Assembly: GCF_009870125.1 (NCBI RefSeq)
Contig: NC_046683.1
Coordinates: 5,394,001-5,458,000, forward strand
Length of the DNA stretch: 64,000 bases
Direction of reading: 5' to 3'
DNA from: Drosophila pseudoobscura
Lineage: Eukaryota; Arthropoda; Insecta; Diptera; Drosophilidae
This document shows, piece after piece, positions 35,405-48,130 of the stretch (its first letter is position 1; the number at the start of each line of letters is the position of its first letter). A program made the position numbers and the translations under genes. The notes under the pieces were generated by a model. That model made no database searches. It was not told the origin of the DNA and saw only the letters and a list, made by a program, of their open reading frames with translations.

Positions 35405-37353
35405 ACTAGAACTAACATTGGCAACCAGAATTCTATCAACACTTAAGACACTATGCTATTGAATTTGTATTTTGTCGACTGTGGCATCGACCTCTGGTGC
35501 GCTGGTGCTTCCAGGTGTGCTGTCTGCGATCCCACTGACCAAAATTGAGAAATGCTTGTGTATTTTTAAATAAGTGGTATTTTATAGACATCGACGTGCA
35601 TCAAATTGATTTTTGTTTCTTTTCCGTTTCTCATTTACCATAAATGCAAAAATACAATTTATTTTTATATAATAATAATTATAATATAAAATTAATCCAT
35701 TTTACAGATATAGAAAATATTACATATGGTTTAAGTTCCCCATGTTGCTCTTTATCTATCTCTTTTTCTCTCATTTCCATGTGTTCCATGTGTTTCCTTC
35801 TTTTATCATAATAATCATATTTTGAATCTTAATCTGGTTGATTAATACATACAAAAGTAATTATCCAGCTGTGTAGTTGGATGCAATACACCTTCGAAAT
35901 AATAATCACGATCATCATCATCATATTATCTAACAAATCATGTTCATCTGTCTTTCGTCTTTCTGTCTCCGTCTCCGTATCCGCCTCTGTCTGTGTCCGT
36001 CCATATTTGTGTCTATCTCTAATTAATCATATGAATTTGTATTCTATGTGTTTTAAATAATTACTAACGGAAAATGTTGTAGGCTCATTTCATAATTGTA
36101 TAGTTTATACTGGAAATTTAATTGCTACAATAAGTGTAATTTTCAAATGTACTCGTATATGTATTAGTTAGTTTTCATTTCTTTCCTTTGCTGCTGTACG
36201 GTCGCAGACGAGAGTGTGGTGTGCGATTGATGCGTGTCTCAACTCAGATTAACAACTGAACGAATATACTTCCCCAAAAAAATAGTTCTTTAAATAATTA
36301 AACATTTATACGGTCTAATTTTCTATACAATTTTTATTGTTTTGACTAAGCACTTTGCATTAACTCTAAAATAAGAATATTTAGTTTATGTATTTAATAT
36401 CCTTTTTGTTAAAACAAAAATAAATGGTAAATAAAACATAACTCTTTGCATTTCGTCTATACAAAAATTTGGCCATAAGACTTCTTGTTCAACAAAAAAA
36501 AAAGATGAAATACATGTATTATCTGTTATCAAAAATAAATTTTTGCATGTATCCAGCCAAATGAAAAAGAACAACATACACACACAGATCGAAAATATTG
36601 AACCTAACATGCAAAAATGACATGGAGGCACAATGTCCGTAAACTCTTCTGGGTTAACTATAATGAATTGAAAGAAACATTTACAAATCGAAACATTCAA
36701 ATGCAAGGGCAATCCGACGACGATGCGAATTCACGATTCACAATTTTGCAGTGCAAAAAAAGCAGAAATGGGCAACACAACAAATTATGAATTGATTCAA
36801 TTGTCCAGTAATATCAATACTAATTAAACTTATGCACTCAGCATACATACTTTTTGTTGGTTTTCTTGTTTGTTTGATTTTTCAGCTTGTGTTATTATTT
36901 GTGGTTGACTTTTGAGCTTAGGTTTGTAATCATGCAGCTAAATTTTATAATTTTACTTCGATTTATGAAATTTTTTGTTATTTATTTCTGTTGATGTTCT
37001 CGTGAATCGATTTCATCTTAATACAAAACTATGCCAGCTTCCTTCTGCCTTTTGTAAATATTAATAAGTAGCTGTTTTTGTTTTGTTTTGTTTCGTTTTA
37101 CTTTTGTTACTACAAAAACAAGTGACAAGTGTCATCATTGTTTTTGTGTTATTGTTACAGTGTTATCTGCAGTTCTTGTTACTTATGTCGGATTTCTATT
37201 ATGCTGTTGTTTTTGTGTTCGCTTTATAATTGCATTAAAATTTAAATAGCTCATATTAATTAACGCTTTCTTTTGTTTCCATTGTTCTTGTTCTTGTTGT
37301 TGTTGTTGCTGCTGCTGCTGTTGTTGTTGTTGATGATGAAGATGTTGTCTATG
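35405..37353 (-). other. Intergenic DNA and probable long Tao 3' UTR
   Basis: AT-rich with no gene. Because Tao ends at 37354 on the minus strand, the right part is expected to be its 3' UTR. It includes a mixed GTT/GCT trinucleotide tract at about 37285-37335. Confidence 0.45.
37285..37335. repeat. GTT/GCT trinucleotide microsatellite in the Tao 3' UTR
   Basis: A run of about 16 TTG and CTG triplets, imperfect, sits roughly 20-70 bp after the Tao stop codon. Confidence 0.85.
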
Positions 37354-40300
37354 CTATAGCGAACCAGCTGGAAAGCTTGTTGAACTATTGCTATGGGCTA
37401 AACTAATCATAGATCCAGACAGACTTGCCTCGTCATCTGGATAGGCTTCACGGGATACCTCAGTGAGCGATAAAGAGCTGCAAGACCGAGATTTACGATG
37501 AATGGATTGAATGAATGCAATTATGCCATCGATAATGCTCAATGAATCCAAATGTATTACCTGAAACCTAAAGCAAGTGACTCGTTATCAAATGCTTCCA
37601 ATTCTCTAGCATGCTTTTCATGTTTCATTCTCAAGCGCTCGGCGCGTTCCTGATTGAATTGCTGCAACTCGGCATCCATCTGAAAGTAGAGGTACAGATA
37701 CAGGTATAGGTACAAAAAACACGTATGTTGTAGGGCTATGCAAACCTTGTTCTCGAGAAGACCCCGCCGTACGCTGACACGATTCTCCAGCTCACGACGC
37801 TCACGATCCCGTTGTTCCTGGGCTTGTTTCTTGTTCTTGTTCTGATAGGCGGTCAGCATATCTAGTTCGTACTCCAATTGCTCATTGGTACGTTGGCACT
37901 CGATCACTTGACTTTCGTCCAGTTTGTAGCTTTGACTTTGAAACATATCCGCAATGCTTTGTTCATACTACAATCGAATGGACAGCATCAAATAGATGGC
38001 TCTTTGGCTGGAGCTGTTTACTGACCTGTTCACCCAACAGCGTAAGCTTCCGATGCTTCTCCTCCTTCAGCTGTTTGATGACTTCCTTCTGTTGTTCTCT
38101 TGGTGTCGTTTGCAGAACTTGCGCCTTGTAACGTTTGTATTGCTTCGTTTGCGTTTTGCAAGTCTCCCGAAACTGTTTACGTATCTGCAGCTCTTTTTGC
38201 TACAAGAACCAGGGTATAAACGTTTAGTGATTCAATTGGGAATCAGGAGGCTATGCGTACCTTCAGGCTTTTGGGCTGTTGTCGTAGCTCGAGCGCATGC
38301 TTGCGCAGCAGCTCCTTTTTAATGCGATCCATATAGTCTTTTTGATTGTGCAACTCCGTGTCGTGTTGCTTGTTTATCTCCACGGCGGAGGGAAAGAAAG
38401 ATTTATCTTAGTACATTGACTGGATGGTTGGGACGCTGCCACTTAGAATGTCTCACCTGCTCCTCTCGCAGCTGATGCACGCTCTTTTGTTGGCGATACT
38501 CCAGTTCCTGTGTCTTTTCGTGGTGCTTCAAGAGCATGGCATGCGCTTGCTCTAGCTGCTGTTCCTTCTTGCTGAGCTCCTGCAAAGGGGGGGTGGAAGG
38601 AAGGAGACTATTAAGATACTGCCACTGAGAGACCTGCCACCTGGTGCGTGTCTTGCTTACGTCTCGTAACTGCTGATCATCATGTTCGTGATGCACAACC
38701 ATGCGCTTCCGCTTGAATTTGCGCATTTCGAGCTCGATATATTGCTTTTGTGCCTGTAGCATGCGTTGCTCTTCTTGCGCCTCGTGCTGCTTCAGATTAT
38801 CCTTCTGCGACTGCAAGGTAAGATCACGCTGACGCTTCGGCGTTGAGTCGTCCATGGAGAGCTCGCGTTTCCAGCGCTCCTTGTTCGCTTTGTATTCCTT
38901 TTTGCGATTCAAGTCGAACACCTTGCGATCGCCGTCCTGCTTCAGAGTAATCTCTTTGTGTAGTTTCTTCTCGGCTGCGCTGGTCTGTTTTGCCCGACGC
39001 TCCACGTCCTGCTGGTGCCTATTCTGCAATCGTTTTCGCTATCACTACGGCCCAGAGCGTTCATTTGCTGCTTTACTTACCTCGAGCCGTTCGAGATCCC
39101 TGGTGAAGTTGTGCAGCAGAGTGTCGTACTCCTTGTCAAGGGCTGTCTTGTGCGCTTCCATATCGACCTTGCACTTTTCCTCGAGCTTCACGAGATGAGC
39201 CTGATGCTCGCGTCGCATCCGTTTGTAGCCCGACATTTGTTCGTGCATTTCCTCCTATTGGGAACACAGAGTGATCGCGGTTAAAGATAGAATGGAATCA
39301 GAGAGAGAGGAGGACGAGGACAGAGAGGGAAAAAGATGAAAACGCACCTGCATGTGCTCCTTCTGCTGCTTGGTGACTATGCTGGTGGTGCGTATGGTGG
39401 CAAAGTTGTTGGGGCCGTGATCGTTGACCGCATTAGAGATGGCTTGCTGCGAGGAGGCCGAAGAGGCCGCGTAAACGGCTGCCTGGGCGGCAGGAGTTGC
39501 TAGATAGCGCGGCTGGCACACGATGGGTGGCATACGATCAGCGCCAGAGCCGGAGCCGGAGGCGGGCGACCCTCCACTGCTGCCTCCGGTGCCGAGTCCC
39601 ATGCCGCTAATATGCGTGATCACGGAAAGCGTCGGGGCGGGCGCTGGCACCACAGATGCCGAGTTCGTTGGCGTCACATTGTTGTTCATCGTGTGCATGA
39701 TGGGCAACGGCGGTCGATTGCGATGTCGCGAGGAGTTCCGCGAAGCGGCTCCGGCTGGTACCGCCTGCTGCTGTCCGCCGCCGACGCCGCCACCACTTAG
39801 TCTGATGGGCTGCGGCTGCGGCTGCTGTGAATGATAGTGATGATGCACGGCCACGGCCACGGCAGAAGCCGCCTGCTGATGGTGGTGCGCAGCGATATGG
39901 TGATGATTCTGTGCTGCAGCCGGTATGGAATTCGAAGAAGAGCTCTGCAAGAGGACGCATGCAAATGATCAGAGCTAAGACCAGAACTGCGGACAGTGGG
40001 GCTGTGGATAGGCATACCTGACTACTTGCTGCCGATACACCAACAGAGTGTATGGAGTGTTCCGAAGTAATACTATTGCTCTTGCTGCTGTCACCGCCCA
40101 CATGATCGTCCTGCTGGTCGTCGGCATCGCCCACGGCGCTCTCCGTCTCGCACGTGTCTACCATGAGTATCTTTTTCATCTTGCGGTAGTTGAGGTTGTC
40201 CAATTCGCGCACGGCCGACTTGGTGCGGGCTATTAGTTCCAGCAGGACCGTATCGGAGCGCGGTCGTGTCACATACTCGTGCATCAAGAGCTCTTCCGAA

Positions 40301-41866
40301 GAAGGACGTTCCGCAGGCATCTTTTTCAGGCACAGCTCGACGAATCTACAGAACGCATCTGACCAGTCATTCTTCTGAAGCAGGAAGGAAATTTGTAAAT
40401 TATTGTCATTTTGTGGACAAGCCTTCCTTTCCAATTTCAATCTAAATCTTCCCTACTTAAAGCCTCTATGGAGGAGACCATGGTTGAACTGCAGCCGGTA
40501 AGCAGGGACGGAAGCTTGCTCCTCATGGGTTCCTCAGGCTGGCTAAGACCTACGACCTCCTATACGCTGACCAATAATACCCAATAAGCCACAGGAAGAA
40601 GCCTCAAGGCTCAAGGCTGGCCAGGAGCTGCCTCAGTGTCGTGCCCACAGACCAGGTTCCCAGCAGAAAGATTGAAAACGTTGTGGGTTCCTCTCATTAC
40701 GGAGGAGACCACACTGGCATTGATGGCCAAGATCCTTTGAATCACTCAAGTGTGCTGTGGCTTATGGACGACACGACGGTAGATACAGACCTCATCTAGG
40801 TGCCCTGGCTCTTAGGCGAAAGGGACCACTGGCCCTGCGGGAACGAGGGCGGACAGGCAGTGGAGCTCGGCCCCGACCTTCAGATCTTACGCTCGCTCTG
40901 CCCCACTACAAAGCCAAGCGCATCCTTCTGGGTTTCAGGATAAGCCAGATACGACCGATACGAGAGTGGCAGATACTGGGGACCCCACATTCTTTGTACA
41001 TACTTCAAGTCTATCGAACAGATCCTATGTCTGTGTCTATTCTCCGCACTTCTGAAGACGTTTCACTTACCGGAAGCGTCGGCGACTCATTTTGGGCAAT
41101 GTGATAGAGTGCGGACATGGCATTCATGTTGAAGTAGGGCGGCTTTCGTTCAGCCAACTCAATGCAAGTGATCCCCAGAGACCACACGTCCACCTTGCCG
41201 TCGTACTGGCCCTCGTCCATAGCCAGGATAACCTCGGGAGCCATCCAATAGGGGGTGCCGACGAAGCTGTTGGCGGGGCACTTGATGGCCGCACTACCGA
41301 AGTCGGCCAGTTTAACGATACCGTTGTCCGTCAGCAGGATGTTCCCAGCTTTAATGTCCCGGTGGATGCGACCGAGGGAGTGCAAATAGCTCAGGCCACT
41401 GAGCACCCCCAGGCAGATGGCGGCAATCTCGTCCTCGTGCAGGGGCTTCTTGTGCACCTCGATAATATCCGAGGCGGAACCCACACAGTACTCCATCACG
41501 AGCCAGGCGGTCGACTCGCGCAGGTAGCAACCCTTGTATTCAATGGTATTCGGGTGATTCAATTGACGTAGGAAACTGTATGGGATTGAGGGGTTTCCAT
41601 GAATGAGCGAGTCTTAAAATTGAATTACACATTTACCGTATCTCTTTGAGGATGTCCTGCCACTTCTCTTGACTCTGCTTGCCCGTATACGACATCTTCT
41701 TGATGGCCACAATCTCCTTGGTGAGATTGCAGCGGGCATAGTAAACGGCACCAAACGATCCATGGCCGATCTCGCGCAAGTCCTCAAAGATCTTCTCCGG
41801 ATCATGCTTGTTGAATAGATCGGCTATTTCCGGATCTTTAAGACTACCAGGGCGTACCGAAGGCAT
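37354..41866 (-). CDS. Tao: Tao, TAO-family Ste20 kinase
   Basis: Tao phosphorylates Hippo/MST and MAP2K substrates and regulates microtubule dynamics. Twelve coding exons joining in frame: 41637-41866, 41071-41575, 40018-40374, 39348-39944, 39081-39254, 38661-39023, 38457-38579, 38261-38377, 38026-38199, 37746-37967, 37561-37679 and 37354-37477, giving 1034 aa. The kinase domain has a GHGSFGAV loop (34-41), VAIK lysine 56, HRDIKAGN (148-155), DFG (168-170) and APE (189-191). A His/Gln/Gly/Ser-rich linker in exon 4 (about residues 365-560) follows. Exons 5-11 are charged coiled coil, including the family block [10 protein letters not shown]. The C terminus is Ser-rich. The donor/acceptor of exon 8 is slightly less certain at its 5' end (GAG/ATAAAC). 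The 696 bp intron at 40375-41070 is unusually GC-rich. All key catalytic residues are present. Confidence 0.96.
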
Positions 41867-43900
41867 AGCTGTCTATCATGCTCCAGCTCACCCAGCTCCA
41901 ACTCGCTCAAAATGGTTCCTTCCTTCCGCGGCTTTCCCTTAATCGAGCTTTTTATATATTTCTGCAAAAACAAATTGAAAAAAATGGCTAAAATTAACAA
42001 CAAATATGGAGAATTGAAATCGCACCCCCATCCCTGTATGGATGAACTGAATATCATTGTAGCTTGCCCTTTGTTCCCCTGATTTTACTGATTTTACTGC
42101 GCTTCATTCGCTAGCCTTATCAGCGCGAACTGAAGAACTGAAGAAGAGGAAACACATTTGGGATATCAACCCAATCCAAAGGTAGCAGTTCCCAATTTTG
42201 GTGTCTTTCACGTGTGCAAGTGACTCAAAACAAGTGACTCAAGTCTTTCGCACACATGCGGGCGGGCATACATCTTCCACTGCACGAAACACTTATCAAT
42301 AATATTTTCATTATTGGATTTATGTGTTTTTGTCTTTTTGTGTGTGTTATTCCGGCCTGCCGAAGCGTTGCGGCGCTTTTAAAATTGAATACCGATGCAT
42401 TTTGCCCAACAATAAACCCTTTTGGAAACGTCGGTCGGTAATTGCATTGAATAGAAAGGTAAGGCGTGGAGTACACACGTGACCGGCTAGCGGCCATATG
42501 CCTCCACATTGTATAGTTCTGAATAGATGCGATGGGGCACGTAATTATACGTTGACAAGAGGAACGGAACGGAGCGGAGCGGAGGAACTTCATAAAAAGG
42601 GTTGCGTTTGGCCATGTTGCAGATGCAAAAACAAAAAAAAATATACACACACATACACACACACACACACGCCGAATACTAAGTGCTCGGATGTGGGGGC
42701 GTGCGTTTGACCATTCGCGCTGCCGATAGAGTAACCTTTGGAAATCAATCTTGAAGCTAAACGAATGAATTTAAATTGTTCACTTCGGAGCATTTGTTAG
42801 TCTTTTTGTTTGTTGCCCATCATTTTTTTTTTTGTAGAAACACGCCTTATTTTCCCGAGCACAGACTTGCACAAAGAGCTGCCATGTCGCTCTCACAAAG
42901 ACGGGTTACAAATACAAACTAGCGTGGTCATACATCCATACGAGTATGTATGCGCATAGATACGTAATTATCTACATTCGCTTGCTGGTCGGTTGTTGTT
43001 TTACATTGTATATTCCTTTCGGGACAACAATTACCTTAAAAAAGTATTTTTTGGGCTACTCTCCGCATTTATTTTTTGCGATTCTTTATTTAATGTTTAT
43101 TGTTTTTTTTTTTGTTTTTCGTCAGACACAACACAACAAATAAAGGCCTCAATGCGATGGCATTTGTTAATATGGATGTGCGAAATATCTGCAACGATGT
43201 AAATCGCTGAACAATTCTGAGTTATTTCTATACAGTATCACATCGTAAATTGGTTTCTGCATTTTAAAAAGTTGCAGTCACATATGCAGTGGCACACGGA
43301 GAGCAAATAAATATGTGCAACTACAATGTACATATTTCGGTGGGCTGCAGTGCGCCAGCTCTTGTAACAGATCAATTCTGGCAATTTTTTTGCTAAGTGC
43401 TATGGCAAGTATTACACAATTCTAATTTAAGCAAGTTTAATCCGTTTTTCTATTTGGTGGCAGTTGCCATTTTCACTTGGACAAAAAAAAACAGGAAAAA
43501 GAAGAGTATGTACACACACAAACACACGCATACACAAAGAAATAAAAGAATGCTTAATTCATATATATATATATAGAATTCTTTCGATTCAGCAGCTTAC
43601 ATTTTGCAATTAGTTAATGTTTTCTAACTTATCAGCGCGGATATTTTTAATTTTCGAGTAAATAAGCATTTTACTTCATGCGTTTCTTTTATTTAATGAC
43701 TGGTTTTCCCCTGCTGCGGTCATTTTCTATGCACGCAAAAGCGTTGAGCTTTAGATCTTTGCATTTCATAATCATTTGAATGTGTCCATTCAGAGTTTAA
43801 TTTGTTTGGCACTTCGAATTCACTTTAATTTCCAATTTCCGTTTGTTCGATTTTTTAATTAAATTGCATAAAGTTCACATACACAGAGCACACAGAAGAA
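41867..43900 (-). other. Tao 5' leader and probable 5' UTR intron
   Basis: Immediately upstream of the Tao ATG the minus strand has a short leader preceded by TTTTTGCAG near 41962, a likely acceptor of a 5' UTR intron. The rest has a CA tract (42645-42672) and no coding sequence. Where the leader's first exon lies is inferred from the promoter-like cluster at 43.9 kb. Confidence 0.5.
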
Positions 43901-43911
43901 GAAGACGGTGC

Positions 43912-43966
43912 GGAGAGAGGAGGAGAGAGAGAGAGAGAAAACAATCGATATTCCTATCGATAGACG
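43912..43966 (-). promoter_or_regulatory. GAGA tract plus DRE sites, probable Tao promoter
   Basis: A GAGAGAGAGAGAG tract (about 43917-43939) is followed by AATCGATA (43943-43950) and a perfect DRE, TATCGATA (43955-43962). DRE/DREF sites and GAGA tracts mark promoters of broadly expressed fly genes. This cluster lies 2.1 kb upstream of the Tao start codon, a usual distance when a 5' UTR intron is present. No TSS can be fixed. Confidence 0.45.
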
Positions 43967-45140
43967 GTGTTAGTTTTTAGTTTAATACATTTAATACTAA
44001 AAAAATCGTATTTCACTACACTTCACGGCTAGCATAGTCGCATGTTCACACTAAAATCGTTGTAGACGTATGTAAATACATATTTCATTATATATTTTAT
44101 CTTCTTTATATATATATAAGGAGGTTGTAAAAATACTATTTTAATAACTCGAAAACGCCTGAACCGATTACAAAGCAGAGATCTTGGATCCGAAAAAAGT
44201 TTTTCAAGCTAAACGCACCATTTTGTAAGCGGCCGAGTGAGACCAGATGTGCATGCCCTACCCTACAGCTAAAATATTATGTATTTGTTTACCAATAAAA
44301 TCAGTAAGAAATTGAAACTTTGTATGAAGGCAAGCAGGAATGTATTATTTGTGGGAGCTGGGGCGATGATACACGAATGAAGAACCGCAACAGTGGATAA
44401 ATTCGTTCTTATGGAACGACCTCTGATCGACCGCCGTTATAAATTTTACTACATCGTCGCCGCCAAATTCTCCTAATTGCTTGTTTGGTTTCTGTTTGTT
44501 GCCGTCCATTTTAGTGTTGAACTCAGAATACTCAAAGACACCACTCTGAATTTAGTATACAAACAATTGCGTCCTTTTTAAGTTTAATACATATATGTTC
44601 AGAATTGAAATTTATAAATATGAAATCATGAATTTTATAAATAATGCGATTTCTAAAACGAAGGCATAGTAAGTAAATTTTTTATTGGTTTTACAAAAAA
44701 CAGAAGCATTATCAATAGGAGAATGTTGCGAAAACTGGAGCACCCAATTTTCAATTCGTGCGAATTTTGGCTTTATGCATAGCTCTATTTATATAATCCT
44801 CTCGTGCCAAGATTGATGCTAAAAAATACTATCACATACTTTTTGCAGATTTTCTAGTATTAATCGGTATTTCCTTTTGGTGGTGTACAGCCGCTAACAA
44901 ACAGAACCTACAGAAATTTATCATCGGTTTCATCAACATTGAATTTGTTTGTGTAACTTCTTTCCGGGTCGGAGTACTATGTTTAACCACAAACCATACA
45001 GTATATGTGTCAGTAAATACAACGAATATGCCAAACGAACTTTCTGGCTTGTCTGGCAGGGTCTACGGCTCTGACGTTCCCGTCGCGTCAGAATGTGCCA
45101 GCCAGCCCAGCGGCGCTTTGCATGTGTTAGTGTAACACAC
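43967..45140. other. Intergenic DNA
   Basis: No gene recognised. GCGAAAACTGGAGCACC at about 44728 resembles, in reverse, the inner motif of the possible MITE family at 371 and 45152. Confidence 0.35.
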
Positions 45141-45245
45141 ACAATCAGTCAGGCTCCGGTTTTCACTTACTTTTTCGCGTTTCGTTTTCGGCAAAACGTT
45201 TCGTTTTTACGTGCTCCAGTTTTCACAAATTTGTGTTATCAATAT
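45141..45245 (+). repeat. Second copy of the MITE-like left end seen at 371
   Basis: It shares CAATCAG, GGCTCCGGTTTTCACTTAC, and about 50 bp further TGCTCCAGTTTTCACAAATT followed by ATCAATATGT, with the sequence at 361-460. No matching right end was found nearby, so it is a truncated or rearranged copy. Confidence 0.5.
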
Positions 45246-45814
45246 GTTTTCTGATCAATTCTGGCAGACAAGATCAGCTACCTGGTTGCTTCGTAAATAT
45301 ACAGCGGGATGAAAATGCCTTCATTTTTTGTACCTAATGTAAGAAGATCAAGACATCTTAGAGAAAACACCTGTGTTTTCAACATGTCTGACAAACTGTG
45401 AATAAAAGCATGTATATCAAAAATGAAATTGGTCTGTCTTTATCCAGATGTTCTTTCACGCGCATGTTGCGCGCACAATCTGAGCTGTAAGGCGCACATC
45501 TTTGCTGTTATGCGTAAAAATATTTCTTGCCAATGTTTCGATAATCAAATCGTGGTGCGTTAGCTGAAAAATTTTTCATAAAGAAGGCTAAATTACCCTG
45601 GTAATGGCGTCAAATTTATATTAATGCATCAATAAGTCATGTATTTGATGAATTTTTTTTTAATGAAAATATGTCATGGGTTGTTTTTTATCAGATAAAT
45701 ATAAGAATTTTTGTTGTTATTCGATTCTAAAAACTTCCGTTACAAACTTGAGTTTTTAAATTGGATTTGTTCCACCTTTTTAAGAATGGTTTTTTTTTAT
45801 TTGAATTTAAAGTG
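45246..45814. other. AT-rich DNA upstream of the LOA element
   Basis: Nothing recognised. Confidence 0.4.
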
Positions 45815-46063
45815 GCTGGCAAAAATCCTCTAGCTGAACCCTCCACGAGGGTGCCGGCTGGGCAATGGGCACTGCATTATTCCGGAGAAGTGTAAAGCAT
45901 TGTCGCTTGCTCTGTCCGCGGTAATGCAGCGTCTAGCAAAGGCATTGGTCCAGCGTCTTCCCGATCTCGTCTCGGGGGAACTGAGCCAGGCCATGGCTAG
46001 AGGTGCCTGGCGGGTAGGCATAAAACGCTAGGGGGTGGTTCTCCCGAAAAATATCAACTACGT

Positions 46064-47512
46064 ATGGACTTCGGGCCAGCAATGGAGTGGAAAAAGGAGC
46101 AAACACGGGTTGGGATGTCAACCCAAACGTCGGTGGAAAGCGTGGCTGCTACCACCGGCGGGCACGGGGAGGAGTCATCCTCTCTGCGTGTCGCCAGCGG
46201 TCACACCTTGGACGTGGCGGGAGCAGGCCACGTCAGTTGTAATACTACTGCCACAAAAACGACTCGCTGCAAGATTAGATGCGCGGGTGCTGCTGTCGAG
46301 ACAGACTCGGACCTGGAAAGCGTGCTATCAATAAGAAAAACCGAAAAAGACATCCTACGCTCGCCTGAACCAGGTACCAGCTCCCAGCGCAGGGAAGGGC
46401 CGAAGCGTTCCAGGGAGGGGATGAAGGCGAAAGCTCAGTACAAAGCGGCCCTCAAATTACTGAGCCGGCTTCAAGGAAAGGCAGATCTCGCCCAAGAGGA
46501 GAAATCTAGGCTAGCCTGGGCAGAGCAACAGGTAGAGGACGGTCGCAGGCACTACGCGCAGCTGCCACAGATGCAGGCGGCGAATGGTGGATTCGCAAAC
46601 AAGGTCGAGGAGCTGCTGGCCACCAAGAAAAAACGCTCGGCTGAGTGTACCGTCAAGGACACTCCGGCGAGTAAGCGGAAACGCGGGCACAAGTGCGTAG
46701 ACCCTCCACCGAAACCGGCGAAGAAGCCCAAGACGAAAGCAAAGGTCAGCAACGTGTACAAAAGACACTTGATCGTGGCGCTCATTGACCGGAGCGACGA
46801 AAACGGGAAGATGACGGCGGCGCAGTGGAAGTTGGTGCACGCGCGGCTCGTTGACTCACTGTTCGAACGGATGGAGGAAGATCCGGCATCCCCCATGCCT
46901 ACTTTCGATGGTGCTGGGTGGCTAAATGGGGTGAAAATCCTGAAGTGTAACGACGATCCAACACTTAGGTGGCTAATGAAAACGGTCTGCCAAATGAAAG
47001 CAATGTGGAAGGGGGCCAAGCTAGAGGTCGTAGACAGGGAGCTAATCCCGTCCATACCAAAAGCGAAGGTACTTTTCCCCATTGCAATCGAAGGGGACCG
47101 TGCGTTGAAGCTTCTACAGCGGCAGAACGCAGATGTGCCAACGGCGAACTGGAGGATCCTCCACATTGGGAGCCCGCTACCCAACGAGGGGGGCCAGTGT
47201 ATCATCCTCCAAATTAATAAGGAAGCGGAGGATCTACTCTACCCCAGATTCGGGAAGATGGCCTGGGGCATGGGTAGTGTATACCTCCGCCTCAAGAAGC
47301 GCCATCCCGGTGACAATGATTCGCACACCTTGCAGGCGGGCGAGGTAGAGAAGGACCTAGGTCTGGAAACGACCATCGACGTGGCCCAGGGTCTTGCGGT
47401 GGAAGACTCAGAGGAAGAGGAGGATGGTGACCTGACGATAGTAGTCAACCCGTCGAGTGTAAGAGAGCCAGCCATCCATGATGCTGAGTGTGCTGCAGCT
47501 CAATTTGCATAA
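46064..47512 (+). CDS. Retrotransposon ORF1 (gag-like), 482 aa, intact
   Basis: This is the ORF1 product of the LOA-type element, presumably RNA-binding and part of the ribonucleoprotein. The frame is open for 482 codons from the ATG with no lesion. The N-terminal third is Ser/Thr/Gly-rich. A Lys/Arg-rich segment with nuclear-localisation character (KKKRSAEC, SKRKRGHKC, KKPKTKAKV) covers about residues 188-228. A conserved-looking globular region (about 230-420) then follows. The tail is acidic (DSEEEEDGDL). I see no CCHC zinc knuckles, which many R1-type ORF1 proteins have, so this ORF1 may lack them or the region may be cut. It overlaps ORF2 by about 35 bp in another frame. Confidence 0.75.
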   Translation: MDFGPAMEWKKEQTRVGMSTQTSVESVAATTGGHGEESSSLRVASGHTLDVAGAGHVSCNTTATKTTRCKIRCAGAAVETDSDLESVLSIRKTEKDILRSPEPGTSSQRREGPKRSREGMKAKAQYKAALKLLSRLQGKADLAQEEKSRLAWAEQQVEDGRRHYAQLPQMQAANGGFANKVEELLATKKKRSAECTVKDTPASKRKRGHKCVDPPPKPAKKPKTKAKVSNVYKRHLIVALIDRSDENGKMTAAQWKLVHARLVDSLFERMEEDPASPMPTFDGAGWLNGVKILKCNDDPTLRWLMKTVCQMKAMWKGAKLEVVDRELIPSIPKAKVLFPIAIEGDRALKLLQRQNADVPTANWRILHIGSPLPNEGGQCIILQINKEAEDLLYPRFGKMAWGMGSVYLRLKKRHPGDNDSHTLQAGEVEKDLGLETTIDVAQGLAVEDSEEEEDGDLTIVVNPSSVREPAIHDAECAAAQFA

Positions 47513-48130
47513 AAGCAAGATAGCGTCGGCGGAACTCTTTATTGCCATGGAGCAAGGGCCCGCTGACGTAGCTTTAGTCCAGGAGTGGTGGATTGCGTCA
47601 AGCAATTTAGTGCCTGGACTAAGGTCGTCAAACTACAATCTATTTTACTCAATATCGGTAAGCAGGAACAGAACCGCGGTACTCGTACGACAGGGAATCC
47701 ATGCTCACCTTATGTCTCATTATAGCACGGATGACCTGCCAGTAGTGATGCTGGAAAGTGAGAAAAACCGCTTCTTGCTAAATGGCAGGCCCGCACAACC
47801 CGACGAACTAAGGAGTCTGGTGACAGAAGCCGGATCTAAAAACCACCAACTTCTTATTGGTACAGACCCCAATGCCCACCACAATGTGTGGGAAAGCCCC
47901 GACATCAGTGACAGAGGTGAGTCACTCCTAGACTCCTAGGAACACACCTTCGTAGGTGCCACCTCGTCAAACTTGCTAGACCTAACACTCGTAACGGGGG
48001 AGTACTTTGGTATCTGGCTCGAGAGTCCTTGAAAGACCGTCCTTCTCAGATCAGAAGTACATTCCGTTCAAGTGCGGAATCCAGGCTCAGTGAAATCTAC
48101 GAAGGATATAGAGAAGTCCAAAGAGACTCT
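47478..48130 (+). pseudogene. Retrotransposon ORF2 remnant: AP-endonuclease domain, truncated
   Basis: ORF2 opens with MMLSVLQLNLHKSKIASAEL and contains VALVQEWW (catalytic Glu region) and LLIGTDPNAHHNVWES, where the expected D-x-N-A-H motif of APE endonucleases is present. A stop interrupts at 47937-47939. The same frame continues with EHTFVGATSSNLLDLTLVTG, the end of the endonuclease domain. After more stops, a piece like RLSEIYEGYREVQRDSI follows at about 48080-48130. Reverse transcriptase and RNase H are absent. Confidence 0.75.

Noticed and set aside
40757..41104. 115-codon plus ORF in the Tao intron and exon 2
   Set aside because: Antisense to the Tao kinase exon for part of its length and without any motif.
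42645..42672. CA tract
   Set aside because: Ordinary dinucleotide microsatellite with no unusual context.
46552..47205. 217-codon minus frame inside the retrotransposon
   Set aside because: Shadow of ORF1 in GC-rich DNA; no motif of its own.
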